Below are positions 23,348-34,023 of a stretch of DNA of 64,000 nucleotides, one piece after another (the first letter of the stretch is position 1; every line of letters begins with the position of its first letter). The position numbers and the translations under genes are program-made. This DNA comes from Atriophallophorus winterbourni (taxonomy: Eukaryota > Platyhelminthes > Trematoda > Plagiorchiida > Microphallidae): assembly GCA_013407085.1 (NCBI GenBank), contig JACCGJ010003415.1:1-64000 (forward strand), read 5' to 3'. The notes under the pieces were generated by a model, which searched no databases, was not told the DNA's origin, and saw only the letters and a list, made by a program, of their open reading frames with translations.

Positions 23348-26094
23348 GTGAGAGGCATAATTTGCACATTATCCATAATATTTTGTACCGTGTTTGAAAC
23401 CACGCAAAGTTACGTTTAAAGGATGATGTGTTTTGAGAGATGGCCATTCACTGCACTCATACATTTCATCAGTGAAATTAGTGTACCTAATGAATCGTTA
23501 CTGCTGGAGACATCATCAAACCAAAAGCAGATTTATTTTCATCCTTTAAAGTAAAATCTAAAGGAACGGGTTGGTATTGCTTAAATGAGGCTATCACTTC
23601 ACAAACGCTTATGTGAGTTTTAAAGTGGTTATACCTGGTAAGCATCTAAAATACATTTGCGGCAATGAATCTTAGAATGAATGGCATGTAGATTGTGGAA
23701 TATCGTTATACAATAACATGGAGATTTTTAGCTGGAGAATGAATTTATACGCGTTGCACTTCTAAGGCCCATTGGGTTAGAATTTACCATTAGGTTTTAG
23801 TGCTATAAGCGATATGATTTCGGCCGAATGGATACAACGCTAGTTTATCGTCGCTTATTGTACGACTATTTTCGTACTTATTTACACCTCTGTATGCTGG
23901 GTAAAGTACCTTTTCAAAAATGTGCAATTTATGTGATTTTTGAAATAATAACCACCACCGTAAATGACAAATATCGACTATTAATCCATCAATGGCTTTG
24001 ACACTCTAGCTATATGGATATATTTTGTAATATTATTTTGAATAGCCACAAATAGCTTCAGTAATTTCGGTGATTTAATGACTATTGTTTATAATTTTGA
24101 ACTATTCCTTATAGCAAACAGAGTTTTAATGAAAATGAGTCTGTTTTAATTCTTGCTGTGACTGCAATGGGAAAAGTTATATAAACATAACATAACATAA
24201 TTAGAACGAAGGTTATCATTTTCGGCATTTAGGAACAAGCTCTACAATACATGCATGATAAAATAACAAATGAATCTAATCAACAATTATACCTAAAACA
24301 AAACAAATAGCAATGCCACGTCTTATAGCTCAAGCTGGTTCAAACGAGATCGATGTTGGTGAAGGCGAACTAGTCATTTCTGGCCATCTATGTTCTATTG
24401 ATAAATTTTGATCGCACTCGCCTCAGCTGTTATCAAAATCGCGAATTTGCTTTGAAGGGAATTTAGCGGAAGAGCTTGTACTGCTACAGAGTGCTCTAAG
24501 AAACAATGGTTATCCGCCATGCTTTGTCGAAAGTCACATGCGCGCAATGCGCAGAAGACAACCGGTACCTACAACGCCACAAAGCTTTTATATCTCAAAT
24601 TTCGATTTGAAAATGATACCTCTAGCGACTTACTAGCCCGTAACCTAGAGCATATAGTTAAACCAATGTCCACTTCTGGAACAGTGAGAATAATATTCAC
24701 CAACAAACCGTTATTCATACGTCAGCTTAATGAACAGCTACCTCGTCAGGCAATCACAATGGGTATTAACAAATTTACCTACTTCAGTGGTGCGGGATGC
24801 ATTGAACGTACGACTTGGAAACTGGAAAAGGGAATGTGTGAACACCCTCCAAGTTCGTACAGCGAACCACGATGTTCAAACGAAGAATCACATAGTGATT
24901 CGTGGTCAAGCACTCAAGGCGCTTATGGATGACCAAAGTGATGTGTTGCTCACATCCCCCGAAATTATACTCCACTACCGGTTTCTGGCTGTTCGCCGTT
25001 ATCAGGTGGAGACAGTAAGATTAATTTCGGTGACCATTATAACAGTGGAAAAGTGGTAAACAAAGTTATACTTGAATGCCACTGTGACATAGGGTTCGTA
25101 CAACGAACCACGGTGTTCAATCATAGAATCACATGGGAATTTCGATACTTTGTCCATGCACGATATAGACGGCAAACAGCCAGAAACCGGTAGTCGTGTT
25201 TTAGTGCTGGGGATGTCAGCAACACATCAATTTTGGTCATCCATAAGCGCCTTGATTGCTTGACCAAGAATCACTATGCGATTCTGTGTTTGAACACCGT
25301 GGTTCGTTGTACGAATCCTATGTAACAGTGGCATTCAAGTATAACTTTGTTTACCATTTATCCACTGTTTTAAGCCTCTCTGAAACTAATCTTACTGTCT
25401 CCTGATAACGGCAAACAGTCAGAAACCGGTAGTGGTGTGTATGTGCGCTGGATGTGAGCAACACATTACTTTGTTCAATATAGTTCTCCAATATTTCAGC
25501 GGATTTGATTGATACGAAGAAATGATAGAATTTATGGCTTGAAGTGAACGACCTTAATGCAAAATTAAACAAACAACATATTTTTATTAAATTCCTCAAA
25601 CATTTCAAATACCGAAGTGACTATTCAGTACGTTTCACTTGCAACGATACACAGACACACCGTTTCTTTCCACACGCACAAATTAGTAACAATGTCTCTC
25701 TGGTCATCGCGAAAACACGCCAAAATGAGAAAATGGATACATTTTAGAATGAAACGCTGTATGGAGTTTAACACGGTCGATCGATTTGGGAAATAAGAGG
25801 ACACTTTATTTGCAATCAATAATGGGCAAGCTATGATAAACGCGTAGATTAAATTGATTCTCGAGAGAGAAAATTTCAGCTTTAGGTTCAATCAATGAAA
25901 TGTGTCAAAGAAATTATTGTTACGCATTCACGGTGGCCCGACAGGTCAAAAGAGATATCAATGAATTGTCATCTCTATTTTGCTTCATACAACTTAACGT
26001 TGATTATCATAGAAAAGAAATGATCACCTGTATAAAACGGTAGGTCACAATCTGAAATATTCATCCAATTTTAAAAATTTTCCCATTGTGTTAG
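23348..26094. other. Pax intron 2
   Basis: A 2.7-kb intron bounded by GTGAGA and TGTTAG. It contains the ribozyme-bearing repeat cluster at 24845-25475. The remaining sequence is AT-rich with no evident coding potential. Confidence 0.6.
24845..25475. repeat. Head-to-head cluster of retrozyme-like hammerhead units
   Basis: A minus-strand part (24845 to about 25140) has a direct repeat of its end (CGTACA[G/A]CGAACCACG at about 24855 and 25096) and one hammerhead block at 24970-25011 with a perfect stem I CTCCAC/GTGGAG but CTGATAA (G8 changed). A plus-strand part follows with hammerhead blocks at 25152-25200 (strongly decayed) and 25396-25437 (CTGATAA, stem I mostly deleted), whose cleavage positions are 239 nt apart. 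The bodies carry GGTCATCCATAAGCGCCTTG and ACAGTGGCATTCAAGTATAA. It looks like two dimeric insertions facing each other, all decayed at the catalytic G8. Confidence 0.68.
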
Positions 26095-26308
26095 TTACTA
26101 CGAAACCGGTAGCATCCGTCCTGGCGTAATTGGTGGGTCAAAACCCAAGGTGGCCACGCCGTCGGTCGTGGAAGCGATATGCAAATACAAGGAAGAATGC
26201 CCGACAATGTTTGCATGGGAAATTCGTGATCGCCTTCTCAAAGATCAAGTGTGCAGTGTGGAAAATGTGCCTTCAGTATCCTCAATCAATCGCATTGTTC
26301 GGAATAAA
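26095..26308 (+). CDS. Pax2/5/8: Pax2/5/8-type transcription factor, exon 3 (C-terminal half of paired domain)
   Basis: Encodes the rest of residue 259 through 330: [20 protein letters not shown], then the RED helix-turn-helix with [13 protein letters not shown] and [14 protein letters not shown]. Together with exon 2 this gives a paired domain of about 127 residues (204-330), the family's usual length. The acceptor is TGTGTTAG|TTACTAC and the donor AATAAA|GTATGT, in phase 0. A weakly conserved stretch ([18 protein letters not shown]) lies where Pax2/5/8 proteins also vary. The exon is intact. Confidence 0.95.
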
Positions 26309-26382
26309 GTATGTTTGTTGCATGCAAGAATGTGAGTGAGTATTTTGAGGGGTTGCGTTAACCTGATGGATTTTATTTCCAG

Positions 26383-27307
26383 GAGAATCAGTTGGGAACT
26401 AATCCCGGACAGACAGGATCTACGAGAAAATCGACATCTTCTTATCTCGAAAACAGTGACCCGTCAAGTCCTATTAGTCCATCCAGCGAACATCAGTCGG
26501 TTTCCGAATCGTTCAAGCTGAAAGATCTTGACATTCGTTCGTGTAGCGTCCCTGGAGAATGTTCCAAATTCGGTATCAACAATTCACTGATAGATCCTGT
26601 TATTTCGCATTCAAACATACCGCCAATAGATTCGAACCTATCAGAGCAACTCACTGGTTTTATGAGACCGCCAACGCACCAGAATCCGCTTCAAGCTTTT
26701 CAGTCTCACATGCCAAATTTCAACCCAACAAACTCATGTAATCCTGGATATAATTCGAGTAAAATCACAACCTCAAACTTTAATGGAAAAATTACACGCC
26801 AGTTTGAGAGAAATGGGGTGGGTGATATGTTTGTTGGCAGTGATTATACACTCAATCCCAATTTGCGCCCATTCTCAGTCAAAGCGGGAGAATCAAATTC
26901 GTCGTATGTGATTCCGAACGAGGTGAATCGAGGATCATTGTGGGAGGACGTACAAGATGGTTATTTTGGAACCGATTACAGCATTACCGGTTTACTTGGA
27001 CTTGCCATGAGTGGGATGACTTATTATAAGCCAGGAGAGTCTGCAAACCACACGGCTACGTACTCATCAAGGGAGTCACTTGTTGCAAAATATTCAGGCT
27101 ATCAGAATGATCCATTCTACAATGTCCAACAGAACAACTTTGCTGTTCCGAGGGATATGTTGGAAGTTCACAAAAATGACCCCCACGGGAAATCGCTAGA
27201 TAAATCGATAAACTCTGAACCGCCTTGTGAAATTAACATTGTACACAAGAAAACGGAAACCAGACCAGAACAGCCAATAGAATATAAAGAATTATCCAGA
27301 TTATTAG
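26383..27307 (+). CDS. Pax2/5/8: Pax2/5/8-type transcription factor, exon 4 (linker and octapeptide)
   Basis: Residues 331-638 plus one base. Only 74 nt separate it from exon 3 (acceptor TTATTTCCAG|GAG, donor TTATTAG|GTAAGT). The first part is a Ser/Asn/Pro-rich linker. The octapeptide YSITGLLG falls at residues 529-536 (26977-27000); vertebrate Pax2/5/8 have YSINGILG, the motif that recruits Groucho-type corepressors. It stands about 200 residues after the paired domain, much further than usual. No partial homeodomain is seen after it, unlike most Pax2/5/8 proteins. It may be lost, or sit in an unrecognised exon in intron 4. Confidence 0.88.
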
Positions 27308-27364
27308 GTAAGTTTAATTATGAAAAAGATGCAAATTTATGAACAAATAAGCTAATTTGCAATA

Positions 27365-27545
27365 ATTTTAAACCCACGGCTGGTTTCGTGCTGTTTTTCA
27401 CTTTTCGGTTATAGACAGTATGCTCAGGATAAGTGAGGCTCGAAACAGTATAAGAATGATAAACTATTGGCGCTTGTATGCCACCGTTGGATAAACTTCA
27501 ACAGGTTGGTCCTACCAACCTTATCCAACAGTGGCATAATATGTA
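27365..27545 (-). repeat. Decayed retrozyme-like unit
   Basis: On the minus strand AACAGCACGAAACCAGCCGTGGG retains the second half of the hammerhead (27375-27400), but the CTGATGA strand is replaced by CGAAAAG. The body that follows on the plus strand (GTGAGGCTCGAAACAGTATAAG, TTGTATGCCACCGTTGGATA) matches other units of the family. Confidence 0.5.
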
Positions 27546-27559
27546 TTCAGATAAGATTT

Positions 27560-28265
27560 TCACCTGCATGCAGCTCGTTATAAAAAGATCTTGGAGTGTG
27601 GATTATCGGGAACCTGAAGAGCACAGCGCACTGTCAGAACATATATAGACAGGCAAACAGATTTTTAGGAATCTTCCGAAGAATATTTGGAAGATTCTCT
27701 CTGGTAACGTTACAAAGGATAATGAATGTCTACCTTCGCCCTACGATGGAGTATGCGGTAGAGGTCTGGGCTCCTTGGCTGCAAAAAGACATTGTTCTTT
27801 TCGATAAAATCTATCATAGAGCAACAAAGTTAGTGATGGGTCTTCGCAATGTTCCATACACGGAAAGATTGCGACGTCTGGGTCTATACGACTTTACCCA
27901 AAGGAGGATACGATGCGATATTATTCTGACTTATAGAATTGTGTCTACCGATGTGTGTGATGGGAAAGTGACACGCGGACATACCTTATCCCTTTACGTT
28001 CCAAGTTCCCGTATTGATTGTCGGCGCCATTTTTTCGCCGTATTTCTTTGGAATTCCCTACCCCAACATGTGGTTGACTCTCCTTGCCTGGCGGAGTTTA
28101 TTGTGCTTACATATGCAGAAGAATAACATTCGTGAGCCTTACATTTGATATTCACTATTGCTTTTATACTATTGTATTTTTCATGCTTTTATTCATACCG
28201 TAATCCTTTGGTGTTGTAAAGTATTAACTTTTTTAACCATAAATCCTTGAATCCTTGTTAAACAG
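27560..28265 (+). mobile_element. CR1-type LINE, 5'-truncated 3' end with RT C-terminal domain
   Basis: The open frame 27596-28126 encodes the region after the reverse transcriptase palm: LGIFRRIFGRFSLVTLQRI, TMEYAVEVWAPWLQKD, YHRATKLVMGLRNVPYTERL and a C-terminal WNSLPQHVVDSP. It starts within the 'KDLGVWI' thumb motif, so the element is 5' truncated. It ends at about 28263 in AAATCCTTGAATCCTTG, the short tandem 3'-terminal repeat typical of CR1 elements, which lack poly(A). The same domain recurs on the minus strand at 40830-41771 and 62400-63000. Confidence 0.8.
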
Positions 28266-28937
28266 TCACAATAACTGCGCTATAATTACTCGTGATACTA
28301 CCACAGTATAGCTTGTCACAAACCAAAACACCATTCTGTTCAAATCTGGTTCAAAACATATACGGTTTGATGATGCGCTCTATTTTCGCAACAATAGCTG
28401 TTAGAAAATATTAAAACAGCTGTGTATTTTCCGAAAAACAATCTTCATCAACATTATCTTCACATTGATTCCCGGAAGTGTGAGCAAGCGCTTCTAGGTG
28501 AACAGGATTGCGCGCGTAGTCGAATAAGAATTGACAGCAATATGAAAGGATGCTACAATCATTGTGCATCCCGAACAACATGAGGCCTTTTGTGTGAGCT
28601 TCCTAGCTGTCATATTTGATCATAGTTATTTGCATATCCGGCAGTCACATTGAGAGAAATTTCTCGTTCACATTTAATTCGATTTCCCGACATTTCGAAT
28701 CGCAACACGAGCGAGTAAATGACATGAATTTTTGTTTGAATATTGCAGCGGCTAATGAAGTTCCGAATGTGAATTACGTAAGTTTTCGTTTGATGGTATT
28801 GCGTGATTGGTATACTGAATGTAATTTCGAATATCTGCACTCAAAACAGATTGATAAAACGCGAAGTAGGATTAGAAATACAATAATCGTTTTTAAGAGA
28901 ATAAATATTTTCTTGATGATATATGTAGCATGTCGTA

Positions 28938-29590
28938 CATAGATTTATTCATTTATTCATAGATTTATTCACAGATGATATGCAGGTAATAAGCTATGCT
29001 TTACAAGCCCCCCCCAAATGTACATCGGGTCGGATGGTAAAAATATCAAAATGTTGTTAGATTATTGTCAAACGTGAAAAACATACTTGTCCATGTGGAT
29101 ATCTAGTGATTTCGTGAAAATGTCAACGGTTCCAGATTGTACCACGTGAGTAGGTAAACTGTTCCAGAATTGCACATTGCGAACAGAATATGCATATTTG
29201 CGGCAGTTCAATCTGCTATGCTGTTGGTAAAGTTTCGATTGGTGACCTCGCAGATGTGTGTTATGGGAAAGATGGAACAAACGACTGCAAGGGTGATTTG
29301 TTTGATTAAGCACTGTCCAAATGAATATTAGTGCTCCTCGTTTCCGTCTGTATTGAGCCGAATGCAAATTCAATATTTCAAGTCTCATTTCGTATGGAGA
29401 ATTAGATAGTCCCAGGACGAGTTTTGTCGCTCTGCACTGTGGAGTTTCCAATAGATAAAAGTGATGTTGTTCACCTATTCCGATTTGTCTACCCCGGATT
29501 CTCATTTTAGACACATGAGGTTTATATACTCCATAGCTATTCATATATTTATGTATTATTATGCCGGAGTAAAATCTAACTAACAACTGT
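28938..29590 (-). mobile_element. CR1-type LINE 3' fragment
   Basis: The minus-strand frame 29586-29068 encodes CRATKLVLGLSNSPYEMRLE, LNLHSAQYRRKRGALIFIW and VQFWNSLPTHVVQSGTVDIF, the C-terminal part of a CR1-like ORF2. The 3' end near 28938-28970 has a short tandem repeat (AGATTTATTCATTTATTC on the plus strand). It is a different subfamily from the copy at 27560, as judged by sequence and end repeat. The 5' part with the palm domain is missing. Confidence 0.7.
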
Positions 29591-29817
29591 TACCACGTAA
29601 TCCCCTAACCCGTCGCTTAGAAACACTTGTCAATTAGGCGGAATTTCCAATGAGCACGCGACAGCAACATCCTCTGCCACGAAGATGGAAGACGTAGAAC
29701 TATAAATATACTTAACTCCATCGAACATTTCGTCCATAAATCCTACAGGAGGTGATGAACTTTTAGTAAATAATTCGGCCAGGATATTTTGGCGAGCATT
29801 GAACATTGTGAAAGTGA

Positions 29818-30175
29818 ACAAGGTTATACTTGAATGCCACTGTTGCATAGGGTCCGTACAACGAACCACGATGTGGTCAAGCACACAAGGCGCTTATGGA
29901 TGACCAAAGTGATGTGTTGCTCACATTGATCATCCATAAGCGCCTTGTGTGCTTGACCACGAATCACTATGTGATTCCGTGTTTGAACATCGTGGTTCGT
30001 TGTACGGACCCTATGCAACAGTGGGATTCATGTATAACCTTGTTTACCATTTATCCACTGTTTCAAGGCTCACTGAACCTAATCTTATTGTCTCCACCTG
30101 ATGACGGCAAACAGCCAGAAACCGGTAGTGGAGTGTAATTTCGGGGGATGTGAGCAACACATAACTTTGTGAAAG
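29818..30175. repeat. Inverted retrozyme-like pair with a well-preserved hammerhead
   Basis: Sequence 29820-29926 on the minus strand repeats, inverted, the plus-strand body 29930-30040 (CATCCATAAGCGCCTTGTGTG, CGTGGTTCGTTGTACGGACC). The plus-strand unit ends in the hammerhead at 30092-30133. The structure is a large foldback, probably from insertion of two units in opposite orientation. Confidence 0.7.
30092..30133 (+). ncRNA. Type I hammerhead ribozyme, retrozyme family, best copy
   Basis: Stem I is a perfect 6-bp helix, CTCCAC (30092-30097) with GTGGAG (30128-30133). The core is CTGATGA (30098-30104). Stem II is GGC-AAACA-GCC with a C-A mismatch at the closing pair next to the core. GAA follows, then the palindromic stem III ACCGGT with A30127 at the cleavage position. 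All catalytic core bases fit the consensus. The other stem II variants in this family (TGGC/GCCT, GTGC/GCAC) suggest the closing pair was originally complementary. Confidence 0.78.
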
Positions 30176-31324
30176 TGAATTTGACATTCCCTCAGAACGT
30201 TGTATGGAGTCTTCAAAGACATAGTTCGCATAATCCCGTTTGATTTCCAGAAATTCTTCTTTGGTTTAATAAGAAAATAATTGAAAGATTACAAGCCAGT
30301 GGTTCCAATTTTACCACCTCGAAAAGACAAGAATGATACGCGGTAAAATTATATAAATTATTGTTTTTAGTCGAAGCCACCATACTCTCGTTGACCAATG
30401 AAACGGTAGAAAGCTAGTTGGTTAGTGTGTTTTTCAACCAATTAATGTTAGGTCTGAAGGGAGTAGTTTGTATGAAGCTCGGTTTTTGCGTTTCAAACAG
30501 AGATAAATTGATTAGGTTCAAGTCCCCAGCAGTAGATCAATTCAACACAAGTTAAACCACTATCTACAATGATCGGTATGCATATAAATTCACAGCCAGT
30601 TAATTGCATCAATTGTTCAATGATAATTCGAGAATCTTGAAATATGACGCAAATCTTGTCAGTATTCATCATAAGTTTAAGAAACAATCACCATACTTAA
30701 TAGTTTTTTAAACAATTGTTTATCAACTTAAACCATGCATGCGAATACCTATCACAGCTTCGTATGTTGTTACTTAACGTAATTTTATGTGTTCGTCTCC
30801 ACCGATGGATTAAATTTTTCATCATTGTCTTAAATCACGTCAGGGAAAGCACTTCGATGGAAGGCAGGTTTTCATTCAGTCACATTTCCAACTTTGAACG
30901 CCGTAAAAGTACGCCATCTCATAGCATCTACATAGTCCTTCCAGGGCTTTAGATAGACAACTTGAGGCTGTGGGCAATTTCCGGCAGGTTCAGGGTTGGG
31001 AACATGTAGTCGAAATTGAAGTCTCTGCCATTGGATGTAAACGTAGATCGAAGTTTTTTTTGCTACATTGCGTGATAAACGGCAATGTTGGATAAAACAT
31101 GCCCTAGATTACCGTAAGTCACCAATGATCCGACAAAACAAATGTTAGAATACCTGTGAGCTTGCTGGTCGTCTCGCATCCATAAACAAAATATATCTGA
31201 TGACAGTTTGGTAGAAACACAGTCTAGTTTTATGACGGTTCTCAAGCATGCAGCAGATGGTGCATTTTTGTTTAAAAACGCATTGCTTGCACTATCAATC
31301 TTATTGAATTCACTTCATATTCAT

Positions 31325-31510
31325 ATATTGTGGTGCTCACATTCCCATCACTTATGTGCACCACGATCGATGGTCGTTTAAAATCTCCTTGCGTGCTTGG
31401 CCAGTAATCACTTTGTAATTCTGTATTCGAACACTGTGGTACTTTGTAAGAGGCCGATTTTACCGTGGTATTCAAGAATACATTCGTTAACTTCATCTTA
31501 CTTTGAACAA
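31325..31510 (+). repeat. Retrozyme-family body fragment without ribozyme
   Basis: Contains TTGCGTGCTTGGCCAGTAATC and CGAACACTGTGGTACTTTGT in the order of the family body, and a left part CACATTCCCATCACTTATGT resembling the sequence after the cleavage site. No hammerhead core is visible. Confidence 0.45.
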
Positions 31511-31689
31511 TAAGCACCATAGCGAAGCCAAACTACTTGAAGACTGAAACACATTCAGTCGTAGAACCCTATCCTCTTGGTCTTCCTTCAGCAGATATCA
31601 CCCTTAGATATATATTACAAGCGCATATTGACCTCACGCTGCTCAGTGTCTCATGATTATACAGTCCGATCCAGGACGAATTACCCCCA

Positions 31690-31805
31690 GCATTCATTAT
31701 CAATTTGCAAGGGTTTCATATTACTCATTTACAACGTCCTTAGACCGCAAGTGTGATCTACCATAGTTTGACTTCTTGATTTTAAACCCAATAAACGATG
31801 TATTT
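31690..31805 (-). repeat. Fragment related to the RTE-like C-terminal remnant
   Basis: Collinear with 20385-20490: CCGCAAGTGTGATCTACC against CCACAAGTGTGATCTGCC, and TGTATTTGGAAT against GATCCTTTGGAAT. It is too short and broken to assign independently. Confidence 0.4.
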
Positions 31806-33254
31806 GGAATTTGACATTTTCATGCTTTAATTCATGCACATTTACTTACTTACATACTTACTTTACGCACGTGTCTATCTCTAGAAGTAAGTAGCTGACT
31901 TTGAGTTCCCGTATAATTTTTAACAGCCTTTGAATTGCGTTCAAGGACCTTTGGACCGTGTTGGTTTGGACGTGACAAACAGGAATAATGTACAGATTTG
32001 CGGTAAGCCGACTAAAAGTATTGCTAAACATCACTATTTTTTCCAAAACATAAAAAATTATATTCATTTTGCAATAGCATTAGGAAATTTAAGGTCGATT
32101 ATTCCTAGCCATAAACATCGAACGAACTCTTCGAAGTTGGTTCAACATGCAAGACATTTGCTGCGAGCAGCAGATTGAATTCGAAAATCAGTTTTACAAT
32201 ATGGTTTAGGCTTCTGTTAAACAATTTTCTGTGAATCGCTGTCAACTCACCAGTCTCTGGTATTTAACGAGAGTTCTCTAGTCGTCTATAATTTTAGATA
32301 AGCTAACCAGAAGTTCAAACTTCTGACACGGATTGTGTAGTCGAATGTCATCATTCATGAATCTTCCAATAGATTCAAGTGTATTGATATTGGTTGATGG
32401 ATGTACATCACAGGCAAACGATAATCCCCTAGTAGATATTGACCGACGAAGGACATCAGATCTTGGATTTCACACTAGAAAGTCCGATCCCGGGAGGAGA
32501 ATCTTTCCAACAAGTTTCACAGTAATATGCAGTACTCGGTCGATTGATTATGTTGTTGGTATACAAACTTCAACAGTCGGAGAAAGTATTTGCACTTGCC
32601 GAACTACCAACGGAGAGAGACCGTTCATGTCACGTCGTAGAGTCTCTGTACAATGAACAACAAATTGCTAAATAAATCCAGAGGTGTAATAGTTATGTGC
32701 GACTTAAAAAAAATGATATCACACTCGTACTCGTTTACGTTGGGTTTACGCAGTTAACATCGATTGAATGTACTGTGCATAAAGTGAAAAAGGGTCACCT
32801 TTCACGCAAATTATTGATTTCTAGTTTGCTTAAATTATACGAATGTGTCAATACGATGAAATCCCATGTAATTATATTCTGCAAATGTTGCAAAAGAAAT
32901 ACAACAACGGCAGTGTTTACGTACATTTCACTAATATTGGAATAGCGGTGCAATGCATGAAAACAGGACTAGCAAGTATTGTTTTAATCCGATTAAAGAC
33001 ACGACAGTATTTTCGACGGCAAGAGCAATATAGAACGTAAAAACAACGCGCTGTTAACGCATCTGTGTACATTTTATTAATAAGGCATAATTATTATAAA
33101 TTTCTATGTTAAAACGACAAGAGATTCGATTAACAACGAAATAAATTGTTCTGGTAATATCATTAGAAGTTACACTCATGTACCCATTCGACTTTGCAAC
33201 GTTTGACTTATACATGAATGCAAAAAATTGTATAACTGAACAATGATTCAATGG

Positions 33255-33280
33255 ATATATATATATATATATATATATAT
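33255..33280. repeat. (TA)n microsatellite
   Basis: Thirteen TA units 41 bp upstream of the Pax exon 5 acceptor. An open frame running through it into the exon is an artefact. Confidence 0.95.
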
Positions 33281-33321
33281 CGACATAGTCTATGAAAATG
33301 TGTTTGAAATTATTTTGACAG

Positions 33322-33882
33322 CCGCCGCCAGCATATCCCACCCCATCGCCCCATTGCAAAATGTGAATTTTCCTGAGCATATAAATGGGGCTTCAAAACT
33401 ACCAGAAGAATGCCGAATTCCAACATCGTATATGGACTTCATTCCGGAAAAGCAACACAGTTCATTCGTCACAAGTGTATCCAGAGAGGAACAACTTCAC
33501 GTGTTGTCAGCGAAACGAAACACTTCAGAACTTAATCAACAGCAGGTCAACATTAACGACAGAAATCCATTTTATCCTCCTACATACCAAACTATCAAGA
33601 ACACCGCAGCATCAAACACAGCGTATAACCAGTGGGAGGTTGAAATAAATGCTGCACATCGGTATAAAATAACTGGTGTATCAGAAACACCCCAACCGCA
33701 TCTGCTGACCTACACAAATCTGGACGAAAGATCGGCGCATGATACCGCCCCCTATATTGTCTATAGGCCAACAAACAACTGGAATGACAATGTTTCAGAT
33801 GTGAAGACTGGAGAAAATAGTTATCATTTGACCGAAGCACAAATATTTCCAACAGCCACTCTGGTCAAACCACAAACATTCG
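33322..33882 (+). CDS. Pax2/5/8: Pax2/5/8-type transcription factor, exon 5 (C-terminal region)
   Basis: Encodes residues 639-825 plus one base. The acceptor is ATTTTGACAG|CC and the donor ACATTCG|GTGAGT. The joined codon reads Ala and the frame stays open from exon 4. The protein part is Pro/Thr/Tyr-rich (FYPPTYQTIKNTAA, QPHLLTYTNL) and may correspond to the transactivation/inhibitory C-terminus of Pax2/5/8 proteins, but it is not conserved enough to prove that alone. Support comes from matching phases, an open frame of 187 codons and an in-frame junction to a terminal exon. Confidence 0.75.
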
Positions 33883-33997
33883 GTGAGTTTTACTATTTTT
33901 ATATATCTACTTACTATATATTACTGAGTAGTGTAGTATAAACAATAATCTTAATACACGTTAACCGCGTATAGTTAATCCCATGATTTTTTTCCAG

Positions 33998-34023
33998 ATT
34001 CATTGCAATACTACGACACATAG
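33998..34023 (+). CDS. Pax2/5/8: Pax2/5/8-type transcription factor, terminal micro-exon
   Basis: After a polypyrimidine tract and TTTCCAG, 26 nt complete codon 826 and encode SLQYYDT followed by TAG (34021-34023). With all six exons the reading frame totals 2502 nt, exactly 834 codons including the stop. Because the exon is so short, the call rests on the strong acceptor, correct phase and the immediate stop; read-through of the 33883 donor would instead add about 20 residues. Confidence 0.6.

Larger units (their letters stand above)
27308..33321. other. Pax intron 4
   Basis: A 6-kb intron, phase 1 at both ends, holding two CR1 3' fragments, ribozyme repeats and AT-rich filler. A small exon (for example a homeodomain remnant) that keeps phase could hide here, but I could not identify one. 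Confidence 0.5.

Noticed and set aside
26100..26116. GAAACCGGTAGC, identical to the 3' core of the retrozyme hammerheads
   Set aside because: It encodes Glu-Thr-Gly-Ser of the conserved paired domain, and no CTGATGA strand or stem I lies upstream, so the match is coincidental.
33243..33321. Start codon and coding sequence upstream of Pax exon 5
   Set aside because: The frame runs through a (TA)n microsatellite. The splice acceptor at 33321 and phase match to exon 4 explain the exon better.
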